Positions 45,160 through 55,661 of a stretch of 64,000 nt of DNA are shown in pieces. The position numbers were made by a program, and so were the translations under genes. The notes beneath the pieces are model-generated. The model worked only from the letters and a program-made list of their open reading frames with translations, ran no database searches and was not told where the DNA came from. Each line of letters opens with the position of its first letter. Position 1 is the stretch's first letter. Source of the stretch: Symbiodinium kawagutii (taxonomy: Eukaryota > Sar > Dinophyceae > Suessiales > Symbiodiniaceae); contig VSDK01018978.1 of NCBI GenBank assembly GCA_009767595.1, forward strand, positions 70,929 to 134,928. Direction: 5' to 3'.

Positions 45160-46152
45160 CCAGCTTTCTAGCTAAGCGCAAGAAGGTTTTCAAGACCTTG
45201 ATAAGAAGACAGGTGTTGAACGCCTACGAGGCACATGGCTTGGAGATCAGCCAAAATGACGCTGACAGCATCGCAGAACTCAGCTGCCAGATGTGTGCAG
45301 TTGATGTGATGGAAATCTACAGTCCGAAAGGTTCACGGACATGGCTGAATCGTTCAAACTGAGACCAGGTTTCGCAGTAGACCTGACTGAGCAGATAGCG
45401 GACGGAACCTACTGGGATCTGAACAAGTCCGAAGACGTCAAGGAGGTGAATGACCTTATAGACCAAGAGGAACCGAGACTGCTGACGGGCAGTCCACCGT
45501 GCCATATGTTCTCGCAGCTGCAGAACATTAGTTGGCGCAAGATAAGCCAGGAGATGCGTGAGAAAAGGATGTCAGAAGCACTCCACCATCTCCATGTGAG
45601 TTGTCAAATGTGCAGAAAACAGTACAACTCCCGAAGCACCGTGGAAAGCAGCAAGCTGGAAGGATCCTGAGATCCAGGCCATTTTGGCCCTGCCTGGCGT
45701 CAGACTGGTCAAAGGACCGATGTGCCGGTGGGAAATGAAAGCAACAGACCGCAGGGGGTCTACAAGGAAGCGATACGTCCGAAAGGAAACAGGTTGGCTC
45801 ACCAACAACGCCCGACCTGCTAGAGGGCGAGTGCCGAAACAACCAAGGACGCGAGTGGCGCCGGCACATGCACCTGATAGGTGGAATTGCGCGGCAAGCA
45901 GCCCAGTATCCACCAAAGTTGGTGAAGGCCGTACTCAAGTGTTTACGACAGCAATTGATGGAAAGCGGAGAGCTAGGCTCCGCAGAAGCAAGCGTCAGCG
46001 GACCAGTACCAGAGGAACCGTTTGTTGACCCAGACCGATTCGAAGAATGGTTTTGGGATGACGTGAACGGAGGATGGTTGCCTCAGGACAAAGTACGAGA
46101 GGCACGAAAACTCGAGATGGACTATACTACAGGAAACAAGAAGTCTACGTGA
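45160..46152 (+). pseudogene. Insert resembling a C5-cytosine methyltransferase, between integrase and RT
   Basis: Three frames follow one another (up to about 45350, 45341-45670, 45684-46152). The first ends VDVMEIYSPK. The second has MAESFKLRPGFAVDL, similar to the SAM-binding motif I region, and then TGSPPCHMFSQLQ at about 45484-45525, resembling motif IV of C5 DNA methyltransferases in which the Cys after Pro is catalytic. Later blocks are ILALPGVRLVKGPMCRW and YVRKETGWLTNN. Methyltransferase capture by retrotransposons, including dinoflagellate ones, is known; this assignment rests on short motifs and may be only a distant or degenerate relative. The final part (45868-46152) leads to RT. 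Confidence 0.5.
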
Positions 46153-47115
46153 AACGTCCAGTCTCCGAGTGTCTCAGAGTTACCGGACGAAAGCCTATTG
46201 GAGTCCGTTGGGTTGACACAGACAAGGGAGACCCATCGAGACTTGTGGCCAAGGACCTGAAAGCCACAAAGTGACAGCTGACCAACAGCTGCCTCAGAGT
46301 CTCAGAGCCTATTGTTTAGCTCGACACCTCCATTGGAGGTGATGAGGCTTCTTTGCTCTCTTAAGGTGACCCAGAAAACATCAAAGCGAAGGAAGGCTTT
46401 GAAGTTAGGACTTTGGGACATCAGCAGAGCACACTTCTACGGTGTGCCAAAGAGAACCATCTACGTGGATTTGCCGCCGGAGGCCAAGTCCTATACACCA
46501 GAAGGTGAAGAGGAATGTGGACTCCAGAAATCGATGTATGGTACGCAAGACGCGCCAAACATCTGGCAAAGCCATTATACGCAACTACTAGAGCCCGCAG
46601 GTATCAAAAGAGGAAAGAGTAATGGCAGTGTATTCTATCGCGAAAGTGATGGATTACGAGTCATTGTCCACGGCGACGATTTCCTAGTACTAGCGGATAG
46701 TGAAGGGTTGCAAGAAGTAGATGATTTGCTGAGAAGCGCCTATGAGCTGAAAAGGCTGGGAACGCTGGGTTTTGAGGAAGGTGACGACAAGGAAGTTCAT
46801 TTTCTTAACCGGCTCATCAGGGTAGGTACCCAGCAGGGAAGACAAGCGGTCTTTCTTGAACCAGACCGGAGACACGTGGATCTATTGATCCGAACCTTAG
46901 GATTGGAGACCGCAAAGGGCGTGGACACACCGGACGTGAAGAAGTCCGTTGACCAGCAGATGCTGGAGTCCAGAAGCACCGTGCTGAATAAGGACCTATC
47001 TACGATGTATAGGTCGTGTGTGATGAGAGCGGCGTACCTGTCGCAGGACAGGCCGGACATTAGCCATGTGGTTAAAAAATCTCTCCAGGAAGATGGTCAA
47101 TCCCACGGAGAGTAG
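46147..47115 (+). pseudogene. Copia reverse transcriptase
   Basis: The block YVKRPVSECLRVTGRKPIG...RWVDTDKGD (46147-46270) is the N-terminal RT signature of copia elements. After a frame change the main RT frame 46312-47115 carries motif A (WDISRAHFYG, Asp at 46417-46419), GLQKSMYGTQDAPNIWQ, and motif C VHGDDFLVLAD (Asp-Asp at 46675-46680). All catalytic aspartates are therefore present. RT would copy the genomic RNA into cDNA. The break between 46274 and 46312 and the shift at the A6 run 47074-47079 inactivate the reading frame. Confidence 0.9.
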
Positions 47116-47701
47116 TCTGGCAGACTTGCAGAGGTTGACAAGGTATTTGAAAAGATATCCAGGCCTTTCACAGGTCTTCGCGGCGCAACAAGAGCCGAAT
47201 GTGCTTAGGGTTCAGGTTGACTCCGACCATGCTGGAGACGCAGTAACCCGTCGAAGCACGACCGGCATGCTGGCGCTATACGGTGCCCACGCCTTAAAAC
47301 ATTCTTCGAATGTTCAAAGCACGATAGCTTTGAGCGCAGGAGAGAGTGAATACTACGCATTGGTCCGTGGAGGATCAACAGCGTTGGGTTTGCAGTCGCT
47401 GTTGGCAGACCTTGGAGTGGAGTTACCCGCGGTAGTGGAATCAGATTCCAACTCAGCCAAAGGCACTGTAAGCCGAATCGGCTTAGGAAAGGCCAGACAC
47501 ATCCAGACCCGATTCTTGTGGCTGCAGGAAAGAGTAGCCATGGGACATCTGAAGGTGATCCATGTTCCAGGAAAACGGAACAGATCGGATGTGCTCACCA
47601 AAAGTGTACCCGGTGTACAGATGAAAGCGACCATGGAACGGTCGGGGTACATCTACCTAGCGGAACGGAGCAAAGGTCAGAAGAAGCTATTGGACACCTG
47701 A
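47066..47701 (+). pseudogene. Copia RNase H domain
   Basis: After the A6 frameshift the reading continues MVNPTESSLADLQRLTRYLK and then the RNase H motifs: VDSDHAGD near 47217, ALSAGESEYYAL near 47330, VESDSNSAKG near 47440, and KARHIQTRFLWLQERV near 47490. These supply the acidic residues that cleave RNA in the RNA-DNA hybrid. 212 codons are open to the natural stop at 47701. Without the one-base shift it would be fused to the RT. Confidence 0.88.
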
Positions 47702-47818
47702 CCCAAAGGCCTTGGCCAGACTCCGCAACCAGAATTCATAGAAAGAACGCCTGCAAACCAGTGTGCAGTTGTATAGGTTCTTGGCGAGCTGGTACAGCAG
47801 CTCTTAGGTAAGGAGGAG
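47702..47818 (+). other. Copia 3' untranslated region with polypurine tract
   Basis: The short spacer between the Pol stop and the 3' LTR ends in AAGGAGGAG (47810-47818), the primer site for plus-strand synthesis. Confidence 0.75.
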
Positions 47819-47897
47819 TGCAGATGTATATCGTCATAATGCACCACTTGTACAGCCCAATTCCGTAGCGTCTGGGTTTGCGGATAATAATTTTGCA
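47819..47897 (+). repeat. 3' LTR of the copia element
   Basis: 79 bases, same ends as the 5' LTR but lacking the 34-base block 40721-40754, and differing at a few other positions. It is followed by the target duplication GTAAT. Confidence 0.88.
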
Positions 47898-47936
47898 GTA
47901 ATTATTTGGTCTATTCCTTTCTATTTCAAAAAAAGA

Positions 47937-47937
47937 T

Positions 47938-48013
<76 letters not shown>
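47937..48013 (+). repeat. (TTTC)n tetranucleotide array
   Basis: About 19 perfect units, starting 35 bases beyond the copia target duplication. Confidence 0.92.
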
Positions 48014-49509
48014 TATCGATCTATTTACCAAGCCACTTATTGATTTACTTAATTAGTTAATTCATTAAGTCATTAGTTAATTGTAAATTTTTTAGTTGCC
48101 CGTATATTGATCGATATATGTATAGATTCATACACCGTAAGAGTCGGGAATTCTTGACATCTACGTGAGTCTGTGCGAAAAAAAATAGACTTCTTAATGT
48201 AAATCTATGTACATTTATTTTTTGAACACGTGAATTTCATTTTGCTTCCATTAGGAGTCTCATGCCTTATGAGCTCGAAATGCCATCATGAATCCACCAG
48301 TGTAATTTCGAGTTGCACCGCTGTGTTTGTTTGATCTCCGGGAACCTTGGTCACAACCTGCCGATTCCTGAAAAAGGCTTCGCAACGGCGCAGGATGCTC
48401 ATCACCTCCATCATGCACACCTTGAAGTCACTTTTTTGGGCCATGGTTTTGCTGGTACCTCGAAGGGATCGATGCGTGGAACCATCGAGTTGGAACCGTG
48501 AAAATGGGGCCCCATTGGTTCATGATGAGTCGTGCCAAACTTCAGATAGACATTCCCTGGTGGATAGAAATACGGCCAGGATTGGGACAGGTCGAGCTTG
48601 GGACTAGGTGACGGTGAGAAGACTGATGGACGAGTCAGCTTTGAAACGGAGCACTTCTTCGTTGTGGCATCTCCTTGGAACATCGTTGAACCATACCGAT
48701 GTGGTGGTTTCTTAAATGAAGGTACCCTGGAATCAGCCAACAGTATGCATTTTAGGAATAAACCATCCATTTTTTGGGTTCTCAATTTCCAGAACCCCCC
48801 CCCACGTGGCCGAGCAATGGACGACCGCTTATTGCGAACTCATCGCCGTTGATAAACGTGAGCAGAATGAGTGTAACGTCTTCGTCCATGGCTTCTTCGC
48901 CATGTCTTAACAGGCGACATGTCTATCAAGCTGAAATCAAAATTAAAATGTTGAGGATAAAACATTAGATCCATAGTATCTATAGATTTACATCAAATCT
49001 CTCTGCTGAACTTTTTCTCTTCCCTGGAGCGGCGCTGGCGTTGCTGAGGTGCTCATCATCTATGCCTTCTCCGTACTGTTGGCCCAGGCAGGGGACACGG
49101 CACTGGATGTCTTGGCTTCACAGCTCTGCGGGGAGCCTATCCCTTGGGGGTCAAGCTATTTCGTTGCAGGGGCTACAAGGGGCTCCCACGGTTGGAAGGG
49201 CAACGGTTGGAAGCTGATGATTGGCTCGTATCAGTGTAGCCAACCTGGCAGGCAATGCCCGCACCAAGGCAACATTGACCATCGTGAACCACCCAACAAT
49301 CACCACAATTCGCATCATTATCAACGATCATTATGTAACCAGCCTTAGCCACTACCCTCTCGTAAACTAACATGGCAATGGAATTCTTCCAGAAATGGAT
49401 GATTTCCCTGGGTTTTCCCAACAAGATGGCGGATTTTTCAGCCAGCCATGTTAGGGACTACCAGAGGGTAACTAGATGAAACTCCAAAGGAACAAAAATG
49501 GGATCCTCA
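48014..49509. other. Spacer with one diverged family B copy
   Basis: 48014-48240 is A/T-rich. The rest has short stop-free stretches on both strands without recognisable domains. See the family B copy at 48703. Confidence 0.4.
48703..48804 (+). mobile_element. MITE-like family B copy, diverged
   Basis: It begins GGTGGTTTCTTAAATGAAGG and carries ATAAACCATCCATTTTTTGG, matching the interior of other copies. The right end has expanded to a C9 run instead of GAAACCACC. Confidence 0.55.
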
Positions 49510-49744
49510 GGTGGTGAACGACCACGTGATTGACGCTCTCACGGAACCGGAAGCCACTCCTTTGAGCGAAGAGGAAGCTGCGGCAGCCGCGGAATACCTT
49601 GGATTGCAGAATACCATGCTGAAACTTGCACAGCCAGCGGTGGCGATGGGTCAACATCATTTGCTGGAAAAATTGGTTAGGAATGATTTGCAATGGTTAA
49701 GAAATTCAGAACCAATGAACCACTTGCTGACAATCAACCGTTGA
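49510..49744 (+). CDS. Possible host exon, acidic Ala-rich helix (weak)
   Basis: A stop-free stretch directly follows CCTCAG (possible splice acceptor ending at 49510). It reads DALTEPEATPLSEEEAAAAA and then EYLGLQNTMLKLAQPAVAMG, a composition expected of an alpha-helical, coding segment and unlike the surrounding spacer. There is no ATG at its start. The likely exon end is unclear, perhaps near 49640-49680, after which composition reverts to spacer. No family is recognised. Confidence 0.25.
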
Positions 49745-50752
49745 TGTATGTGTTGGTTAACAAATTTTAGTGCTTGTCTTTGTCATCATTGACAGAGGCT
49801 GTTGTTGGGGTGTAATGGCTAGCAATGGTGGTTGGATTTCAGGAGACCATGGGACCCATGATAGATCCGGTAAGATGATTGCTGGGCATCAAAGAAGGCC
49901 AGGTGGGCCACGAAAAACCACCTACTTCTTGAGCCATGCGAAAGGGAACTGGTGGGTTTTGTTTTTGGCGAGCTGGGTTTAACCAATCATCCCGCAGCCA
50001 CATGGGCCATGTGTTTGAGATCTTTGATTCGAAGTCTTACTGCGAAACTTTCCCCCACTTGAAGTTGCTTCACTAGAACTGCGTTGGGTAAATCGTGGGT
50101 AGACATGGCGAAGCATTATCCAGACGTATTCTTACATTCGAAGTCGCCAAGCAAAGTCGCCGATGAAGATGCGTCATTGGTAAAACAAAGCAGTAACCAG
50201 TAGCTTCAGAGTTTATGAATAGCAACCAACCGTAGCTCAGCAGGGAACCACCGGCGGTGCCGCAGGTTTTTTTGAGTTCGTTGAAGTCTTGTGACGATTC
50301 TTCACCTGGCAGTTTCTGAGCTGAGGACCCTCTTTATGAGCATTTCTGCTGGAGTCAATTGGGAAAATGTGATTCCGCCTTTGCACAGCATTTCTTTGGT
50401 CTGGGTCCGGACCTTGGTTCACTGTGAGAGCTGGAACAACTGGGCCACCGGAAATTTGAACCATGATGGACCATGTGAAACCGTGATCGACCATGATTAA
50501 CCATCATCAACCATGATGAACCATTGGAATCAACCATTCTGACACGCATCATTCACCAGTACTAAGCGTTGTCAACCATGAGTAGCCACCGTTCACTATC
50601 ATGCACCGTTGTGAACCATCATTGACGAGCTTGATACCCAAGTTGAGCGAGCAGCGATCCGGGAGTCCTTGGTGGATTCAAGGTGGGCCCCAGCAGTTGT
50701 ACGTCTTAGTTAACCCCCATGAAAGTGTCTCAACAGCTTCATGATTCATGAT
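49745..50752. other. Spacer: degenerate ACCATGAT tract, no gene
   Basis: 50458-50640 is an eroded repeat of AACCATGATGAACCATT-like words. Nothing else is recognised. Confidence 0.45.
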
Positions 50753-50864
50753 GGCTATGGGTCAATATTAACCAACCAATAATGGGGGATAATGACCAAC
50801 AATAACAAGGGAAACAATGGTGAATGATAGGGGAACCAGGGGTACCGGGTTTTGACCCACAGCC
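50753..50864 (+). mobile_element. MITE-like family A copy, TSD TGAT
   Basis: 112 bases with ends GGCTATGGGTCAA and TTGACCCACAGCC. TGAT flanks both ends (50749-50752, 50865-50868). It matches the copy at 37286-37397 almost completely, which argues for fairly recent spread. Confidence 0.9.
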
Positions 50865-50868
50865 TGAT

Positions 50869-52492
50869 GATTCCAATCACCAGGATAATGCTTGGTGATG
50901 ACAATGATGATGACAATGGTGATCACAATCACTATCATGATGATGATAATCGTTGCCCTGACTTTTCCCAGACCCATCTCAAATTCAGAGGTTGTGTGAT
51001 AGTCATTTCTTCGGGCAAGGTGCGTGTGTCAATGATGTACTCCAGAAATTGACGCTGCTATGATCATGGCCGTCATAGCCCAATTGCTGGCTAGAGATGG
51101 AATGGTGTTCCTCCATATAGGACTACCAAAATGGGTCCTCATTTTGGTAATGGATCCCGTGTCTGATTCTCAACCATTCGGAATTAACTGCTATTAGCCA
51201 TCAGTCGCTATTAGCAATACTATGCTTGTTGCTAGCCCTTACACAAATTGTCGTACTAATTGTAGGGTAGTAGCAGCAGTAGTCAGACATATTTACTACC
51301 TTTGAATCTACTACACTATTGCAAATGATATCCAGAGCTTTGTGATAATTTCTCAGGGTGTGAGCACATGCTGTAAATATCTGGAACATATATATGTATA
51401 TTTATATATATTTATATTCATATTCATATATATATATATTTATATATATTTGCGTATGTGTCAAATTGATATCCTCAAATGGCCCAGGTCCTTGTCTACC
51501 TTTTCTTCATCTCCTTTACCTACTTTGCGGTGCCTGGCCATAGGCCGATGATGGCCCTGCTAACCTTGGGCCGCTTTTCTCACTCAGGGATTTGCAGCAC
51601 TGGGGATGATCAAATGGTCCATGGCAAAGGATTGAAGCCAGAATAGGTCAACTAACTTAAACTCAAAAGAATCCTTGGCTATGAAGATATAGGTTATTTG
51701 CTTTGAAAAGATTGAAACGAAAGGATTGAAATGTAACTATTCTAGTTGCTTTCGGAATTTTGTGAATCGATTCTTTGTATTTACCTGCAATACATGACAT
51801 ACCGCTATAAACTATCAGCGGTTCACACCACCCCTTGGAATCACATACCGCCCCTGAAAGCTGCCCATGTGCGGCGTTGAATCTGAGGTGCTCAACGTGC
51901 CTGGGACTGCAATCGGAGGCACCAAGGTCGGCTCCAATTTAATCAGGGATCCAACCCGAGCAAAAGCTGGGGATGGATATGGAACGCTGATCTTTTGAGG
52001 ACATATCATACATTCTTGGATATGTCTTTATACATCAAACAACTTGTATCAAGTTTCGTTTTTTGCCCTCCCTCCTAGCATCCTCTCAGCATTAGTTCCC
52101 AACAGTAGGATGCTTTTGGGTTTCAATCTCTAGAAGCAGGGGTGGTACAACCAGCTTCCGAGAAAATTCTCGGCGGACACGGGTTCTGGGAACCTTGGAA
52201 CCTTGGCTTCAAATTTTCCTGCTGTTGGGTTGCAAAGCTGGGTTCATTTAACATGTTGGTTTTGCATACCCCAAACCTTTGGGTAAGTGGACCATTTCAT
52301 GGATCCTTGTAGCTGTTTGATGCGCCAGGCGCTGTCCTAAGCCTATTCAGGTTCTTCAAAGCCAGGCATTCTGTTCTAAAAAGCCCAGTATGGGCTATGT
52401 AGGCTTTCATCCACAATAGGTTTGGGACAGATTTATGATGTTGAGATTTTGCGGTTCCTATTAGTTCTTGTTTTTTCTTGAAAATAGAACTG
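50869..52492. other. Spacer, no gene seen
   Basis: A short (TA)n/(ATTTATAT)n tract at 51395-51450. Stop-free stretches are short. 52085-52435 has no recognisable feature. Confidence 0.4.
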
Positions 52493-52567
52493 TTGTGGTT
52501 GTGGTTGTGGTTGTGGTTGTTGTTGTTGTGGTTGTGGGTGTGGGTGTGGTTGTGGTTGTGGTTGTGG

Positions 52568-52658
<91 letters not shown>

Positions 52659-52861
52659 GATGGTGGTGGTTGTAGTTGTGGTTGTGGTTGTGGTTGTGGT
52701 TGTGGTTGTGGTTGTGGTTGTGGTTGTGGTTGTGGTTGTGGTTGTGGTTGTGGTTGTGGTTGTGGGTGTGGTTGTGGTTGTGGTTGTGGTTGTGGTTGTG
52801 GTTGTGGTTGTGGTTGTGGTTGTGGTTGTGGTTGTGGTTGTGGTTGTGGTTGTTGTTGTGG

Positions 52862-52901
<40 letters not shown>

Positions 52902-52918
52902 GGTTGTNNNNNNNNNNG

Positions 52919-52995
<77 letters not shown>
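52493..52995 (+). repeat. (TTGTGG)n / (TTG)n array with 10-N gap
   Basis: About 500 bases of TTG, TGG and CGTGGT units. Ten N lie at 52908-52917, an assembly gap of unknown true size. Long Val, Gln and Thr translations on both strands come from the repeat. Confidence 0.95.
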
Positions 52996-53087
52996 CCTTC
53001 CGCCCCCTTGGCCGGGCGCGTTTTCGTGTGCGCAGGTGCCATAGGCACAGCGTGTTTTTGTTGTTTTTTCTCATTCAGGTCGCGTTT

Positions 53088-53256
53088 TCTTGGGTTGGGT
53101 GGGGTCTGCATGGCACGATGGTCACCGTGGTGATTGGGGTGGGGTGGGGTGGGGATGTGCAGTGTCGCCAGACAGTCTTCTATGTGTGGTGTTGCGTGGT
53201 CGTTTCCATGGCTCCGCGGTCAACGTGGGGATTGATTGGGGTGGGGTGGGGTCTCA
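53088..53256 (+). other. G-quadruplex-prone GGGGTGGGG cluster
   Basis: 53136-53154 is four G4 runs separated by single T, a textbook quadruplex motif. A second set of four G4 runs is at 53227-53251, and a weaker G3-G4 group at about 53093-53105. The three sit in similar contexts, as if derived from one unit. Confidence 0.7.
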
Positions 53257-53257
53257 G

Positions 53258-53462
53258 GAAAAGGGTCAATAAAATTGGCCGCATGTCACCGTCCAAGTCT
53301 CATATTGATCCATTGGCCATGCAGAGACTTTTGGACAAACCAGGACTTGAAACTGTTCTGGAAGCCATGAGGTTCTATCGCGCAAAGCGCATGGGGCATC
53401 TGGGCTGGTCTCCTGCAGCCTTTGGTGATGGTTCAAATAACAACAGGTGGCTGAAGTGGTAA
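53258..53462 (+). CDS. Possible host exon (weak)
   Basis: After TCTCAG a stop-free stretch reads KRVNKIGRMSPSKSHIDPLA, then MQRLLDKPGLETVLEAMRFY and GHLGWSPAAFGDGSNNN, which looks like globular protein. It ends at GTGGTAAG, a possible donor site, followed by a stop. The same frame is open upstream to 53028 but that part is G-rich repeat. No domain is recognised. It could belong to a host gene interrupted by the neighbouring repeats, or be chance. Confidence 0.25.
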
Positions 53463-53583
53463 GAAAAAACGAGTCGCAAAATGAACCATCTCTTGGATGC
53501 ATGCAAGGCCATTTCCTATTGTCAATTGCAATGCAAACACAGAATCCCATATGCGCCACGCGCGCGACCAAGGGTCCGGAACG

Positions 53584-53621
<38 letters not shown>

Positions 53622-53622
53622 G
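53584..53622 (+). repeat. (TTG)n array, short
   Basis: Thirteen TTG units between 'aacg' and 'gccgtgg'. Confidence 0.9.
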
Positions 53623-53771
53623 GCCGTGGGCGCATGGAAGCATAAGAGTTTTCAATAACGGCGCGTTATGTCATGAGACGGCCTCTTACTATCTCTCCTG
53701 GACTGTTTCTTCCGAGCCACGTGCATTTTCTCCAATAGAAATCTAGTACTCATGATCGGGCATTGGAGTGC

Positions 53772-54521
53772 ATGGCTCGGGGCATCCTCCATGCGAAGCA
53801 TGCGGCCCCCACTAGGGGAACGAATAGCTCAAAGGCTGCCCGAAGAGACCTCTCAGGTTTTTTCAAGTTTCGGTTTGGGGTTTACACTGGCTTAGGCAGA
53901 ATGTGGACATCTCTCTGTGAGGTGTGCCAAGCTAGGATTTGGGCACATCAGATTCGCAAACCTTTGGCTTGTCGGAACATAGCTGGGCGAAGATATCGTC
54001 GAGTGCGTCGGCGGCACCCTGGTTGCAGCCGGTCGCGCTCTTCTTGTTTTTTGTTAAGCTATATCTTTGTCAGATTTTGGGCTTGTTGTCGCAAGTTTTG
54101 TGATAGGTTGCTTTGCTTAATGCGTCGTGACCCTGCGCCAAATCGCCTCGGAGCTTTGAACACCCAGCTCCGTGGTGGTGGATCAGCCGGAGGGTCACCG
54201 GCCACTAAGCGAAAGAGGATAGAACAAGCTGCTCTGCAAGAAGTTTTGACTAGGTTGGCTGCTGTGCTTGGCTCTTTGATTGGGACGTCGTCTCCCTCTA
54301 AACCCAAGAAAGAGAAAAAGAAAAAAGCGGTCGCCGCTGAAACGTCCACTGGAACTGGTGGACAGCTGGTGGACCAGTTGAGTAAGGTTGTGGAAGACAT
54401 TCGGAAAGACCCTTCCACTTTGATTTCCAAGCTTGAAGGTTTTTTGAACAAAGCCAAAAGTTTGAATGTCGATCGCAAAACCCCTTCCTGTTGTTGTGCA
54501 GCAATCGGGCACATGGACTGA
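53772..54521 (+). pseudogene. LINE unit 1, ORF1-like N-terminal part
   Basis: 250 codons from the first ATG at 53772. The N-terminal 110 residues are rich in Arg, Cys and hydrophobic residues (SCFLLSYIFVRFWACC). It continues NTQLRGGGSAGGSPATKRKR, a nuclear-signal-like basic patch whose equivalent (GGGRGGAQGSVATKRKR) is found in unit 2 near 57400. A helical segment follows, then GGQLVDQLSKVVEDIRKDPS. The frame stops at 54521 while the frame at 54466 carries on with SGTWTDVVKK, so a frameshift lies near 54480-54520. It probably corresponds to an RNA-binding ORF1; the fold is not recognised. Confidence 0.6.
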
Positions 54522-55661
54522 TGTTGTCAAAAAACCGGCTGCTGCTGCTCCTATCGCTGCTAAACGTGTTTCGTCGTCCGTCTCGTTGGCTCGGCAATGT
54601 TGGAATGCAGGCGAGGTGCGTGATTTTGGAGAAGTTCGAAAGAAACTTGAAAAAGGTGAAGCTCCAGTTGGCTCAGTTGCCCTGGCTCCGTCCGTTGATA
54701 AGGCGTTGGAGCTTAAGCAGCTGGCTGAAGGTCATAAGCTGGACACCGTCGAGTTTGCGGGCTTGGTTGTTGGTTCGAACTTGTCGTCGCTGCCTGCCGG
54801 TGTCAGTGTGGTCACTCTACTGGCCGGGGCGTGCAGTCAACCAAGTTCCAAAAGTTGGCTTGTGTCCCTCTCGGTCGTGAGCCTCCTGTTCTTCCTACTG
54901 GGTTGGTCAAACAAGTTGCCAGTGCTCCGGTTGCAAAGGAACTGGTTACTGTGAGAGTGTTTGTGCCGAAGGCCTTCTTGAGCAATGAGCAATGGCAGCT
55001 TTGGAGCGCCAAAGCTATTTTATGATTCAAGATTGGGTCGGGGTTGACAAGAATTGCGCCATACACACGTCTTATGGTTGGTCTACCGCTTCCCAAGAGG
55101 ATTGGAAAGGCCTTCGTGAAGAGTATTTGCTTGGCTACGCCAAAGTGACTACTGACAAATTGGATGCGCTGTGGTGTCACAGTGGTCGTTCTGGTGTTTT
55201 CTGGATCGGCCAAGGAGCGGGGCAATAAAAAGTTTGTTTCTTGGCTTGAGCATGGTGACCTTAAGTACTTGAAGCTCGCTTTGACTAAGGCTAGAGCACG
55301 AAACGCCAGTGTTGCTTGGCGGCTTGGAGGTGCCAAATGCTTGGGGTTGCGCTTTTCGGTCGTCCCTACGGAACAGTTTGTTTCGGTTTGGCGTGCTAAG
55401 GCTGTGCCGTTCGCTTGGTCTGAGTCTTTGTTTCAAGTCTTGAAAGATGCTGGGTGGATTGAGCTTAGCCTTGTTGCCTACCCCGCTAAGAAGGTGCGGC
55501 CTTGGCTGTTGAAAGCCAAGCCCCCTGTCGCTGTTTCTGGAGGCTTTGCTGGCATTGAAGCTGGTGAATCCTTGGTTATCATGGAAAAGGCTGGTGCCCG
55601 CGGTCCTGTCAACCGAGAATCTAAAAATTGGTGTTGCGTCCCCGGGTTGGTGCTTCTGTGA
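54466..55661 (+). pseudogene. LINE unit 1, middle ORF1 region, several frames
   Basis: Successive frames are 54466-54954 (SGTWTDVVKKPAAAAP, then SSVSLARQCWNAGEV), 54831-55025 (LVKQVASAPVAKELVTVRVF), 54992-55228 (IQDWVGVDKNCAIHTSYGW) and 55164-55661 (KKFVSWLEHGDLKYLKLAL ... ESLVIMEKAGARGP). The same succession of blocks occurs in unit 2 (DNSWLTVVKGRK, LPATLRVIVPQG, FISWLEQHKDED, FVIMERAQRKG), which supports a single ancestral protein. It is broken at least three times. Function is unknown. Confidence 0.6.

Larger units (their letters stand above)
40678..47897 (+). mobile_element. Ty1/copia LTR retrotransposon, full-length but frameshifted
   Basis: About 7.2 kb is bounded by short LTRs (40678-40790 and 47819-47897), each starting TGCAGATGTATATCG and ending TAATTTTGCA. 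GTAAT lies directly outside both (40673-40677, 47898-47902), a 5-base target duplication. The purine run AAGGAGGAG at 47810-47818 abuts the 3' LTR as a polypurine tract should. The order protease, integrase, RT, RNase H defines the copia superfamily. A standard primer-binding site was not recognised after the 5' LTR. The coding region changes frame many times, so this copy cannot make a full polyprotein. Confidence 0.93.

Noticed and set aside
47863..47869. CCGTAGC in the 3' LTR, like the start of the spliced leader
   Set aside because: The 5' LTR has CCGTCGC at the aligned place, so a single substitution explains it.
48411..48785. 124-codon minus-strand open frame
   Set aside because: Overlaps a family B MITE copy and has no domain.
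52433..53133. Stop-free stretches of 210-220 codons (poly-Val, poly-Gln, poly-Thr) across the TTG array
   Set aside because: Repeat translation on both strands, crossing an N gap; no unique coding sequence.
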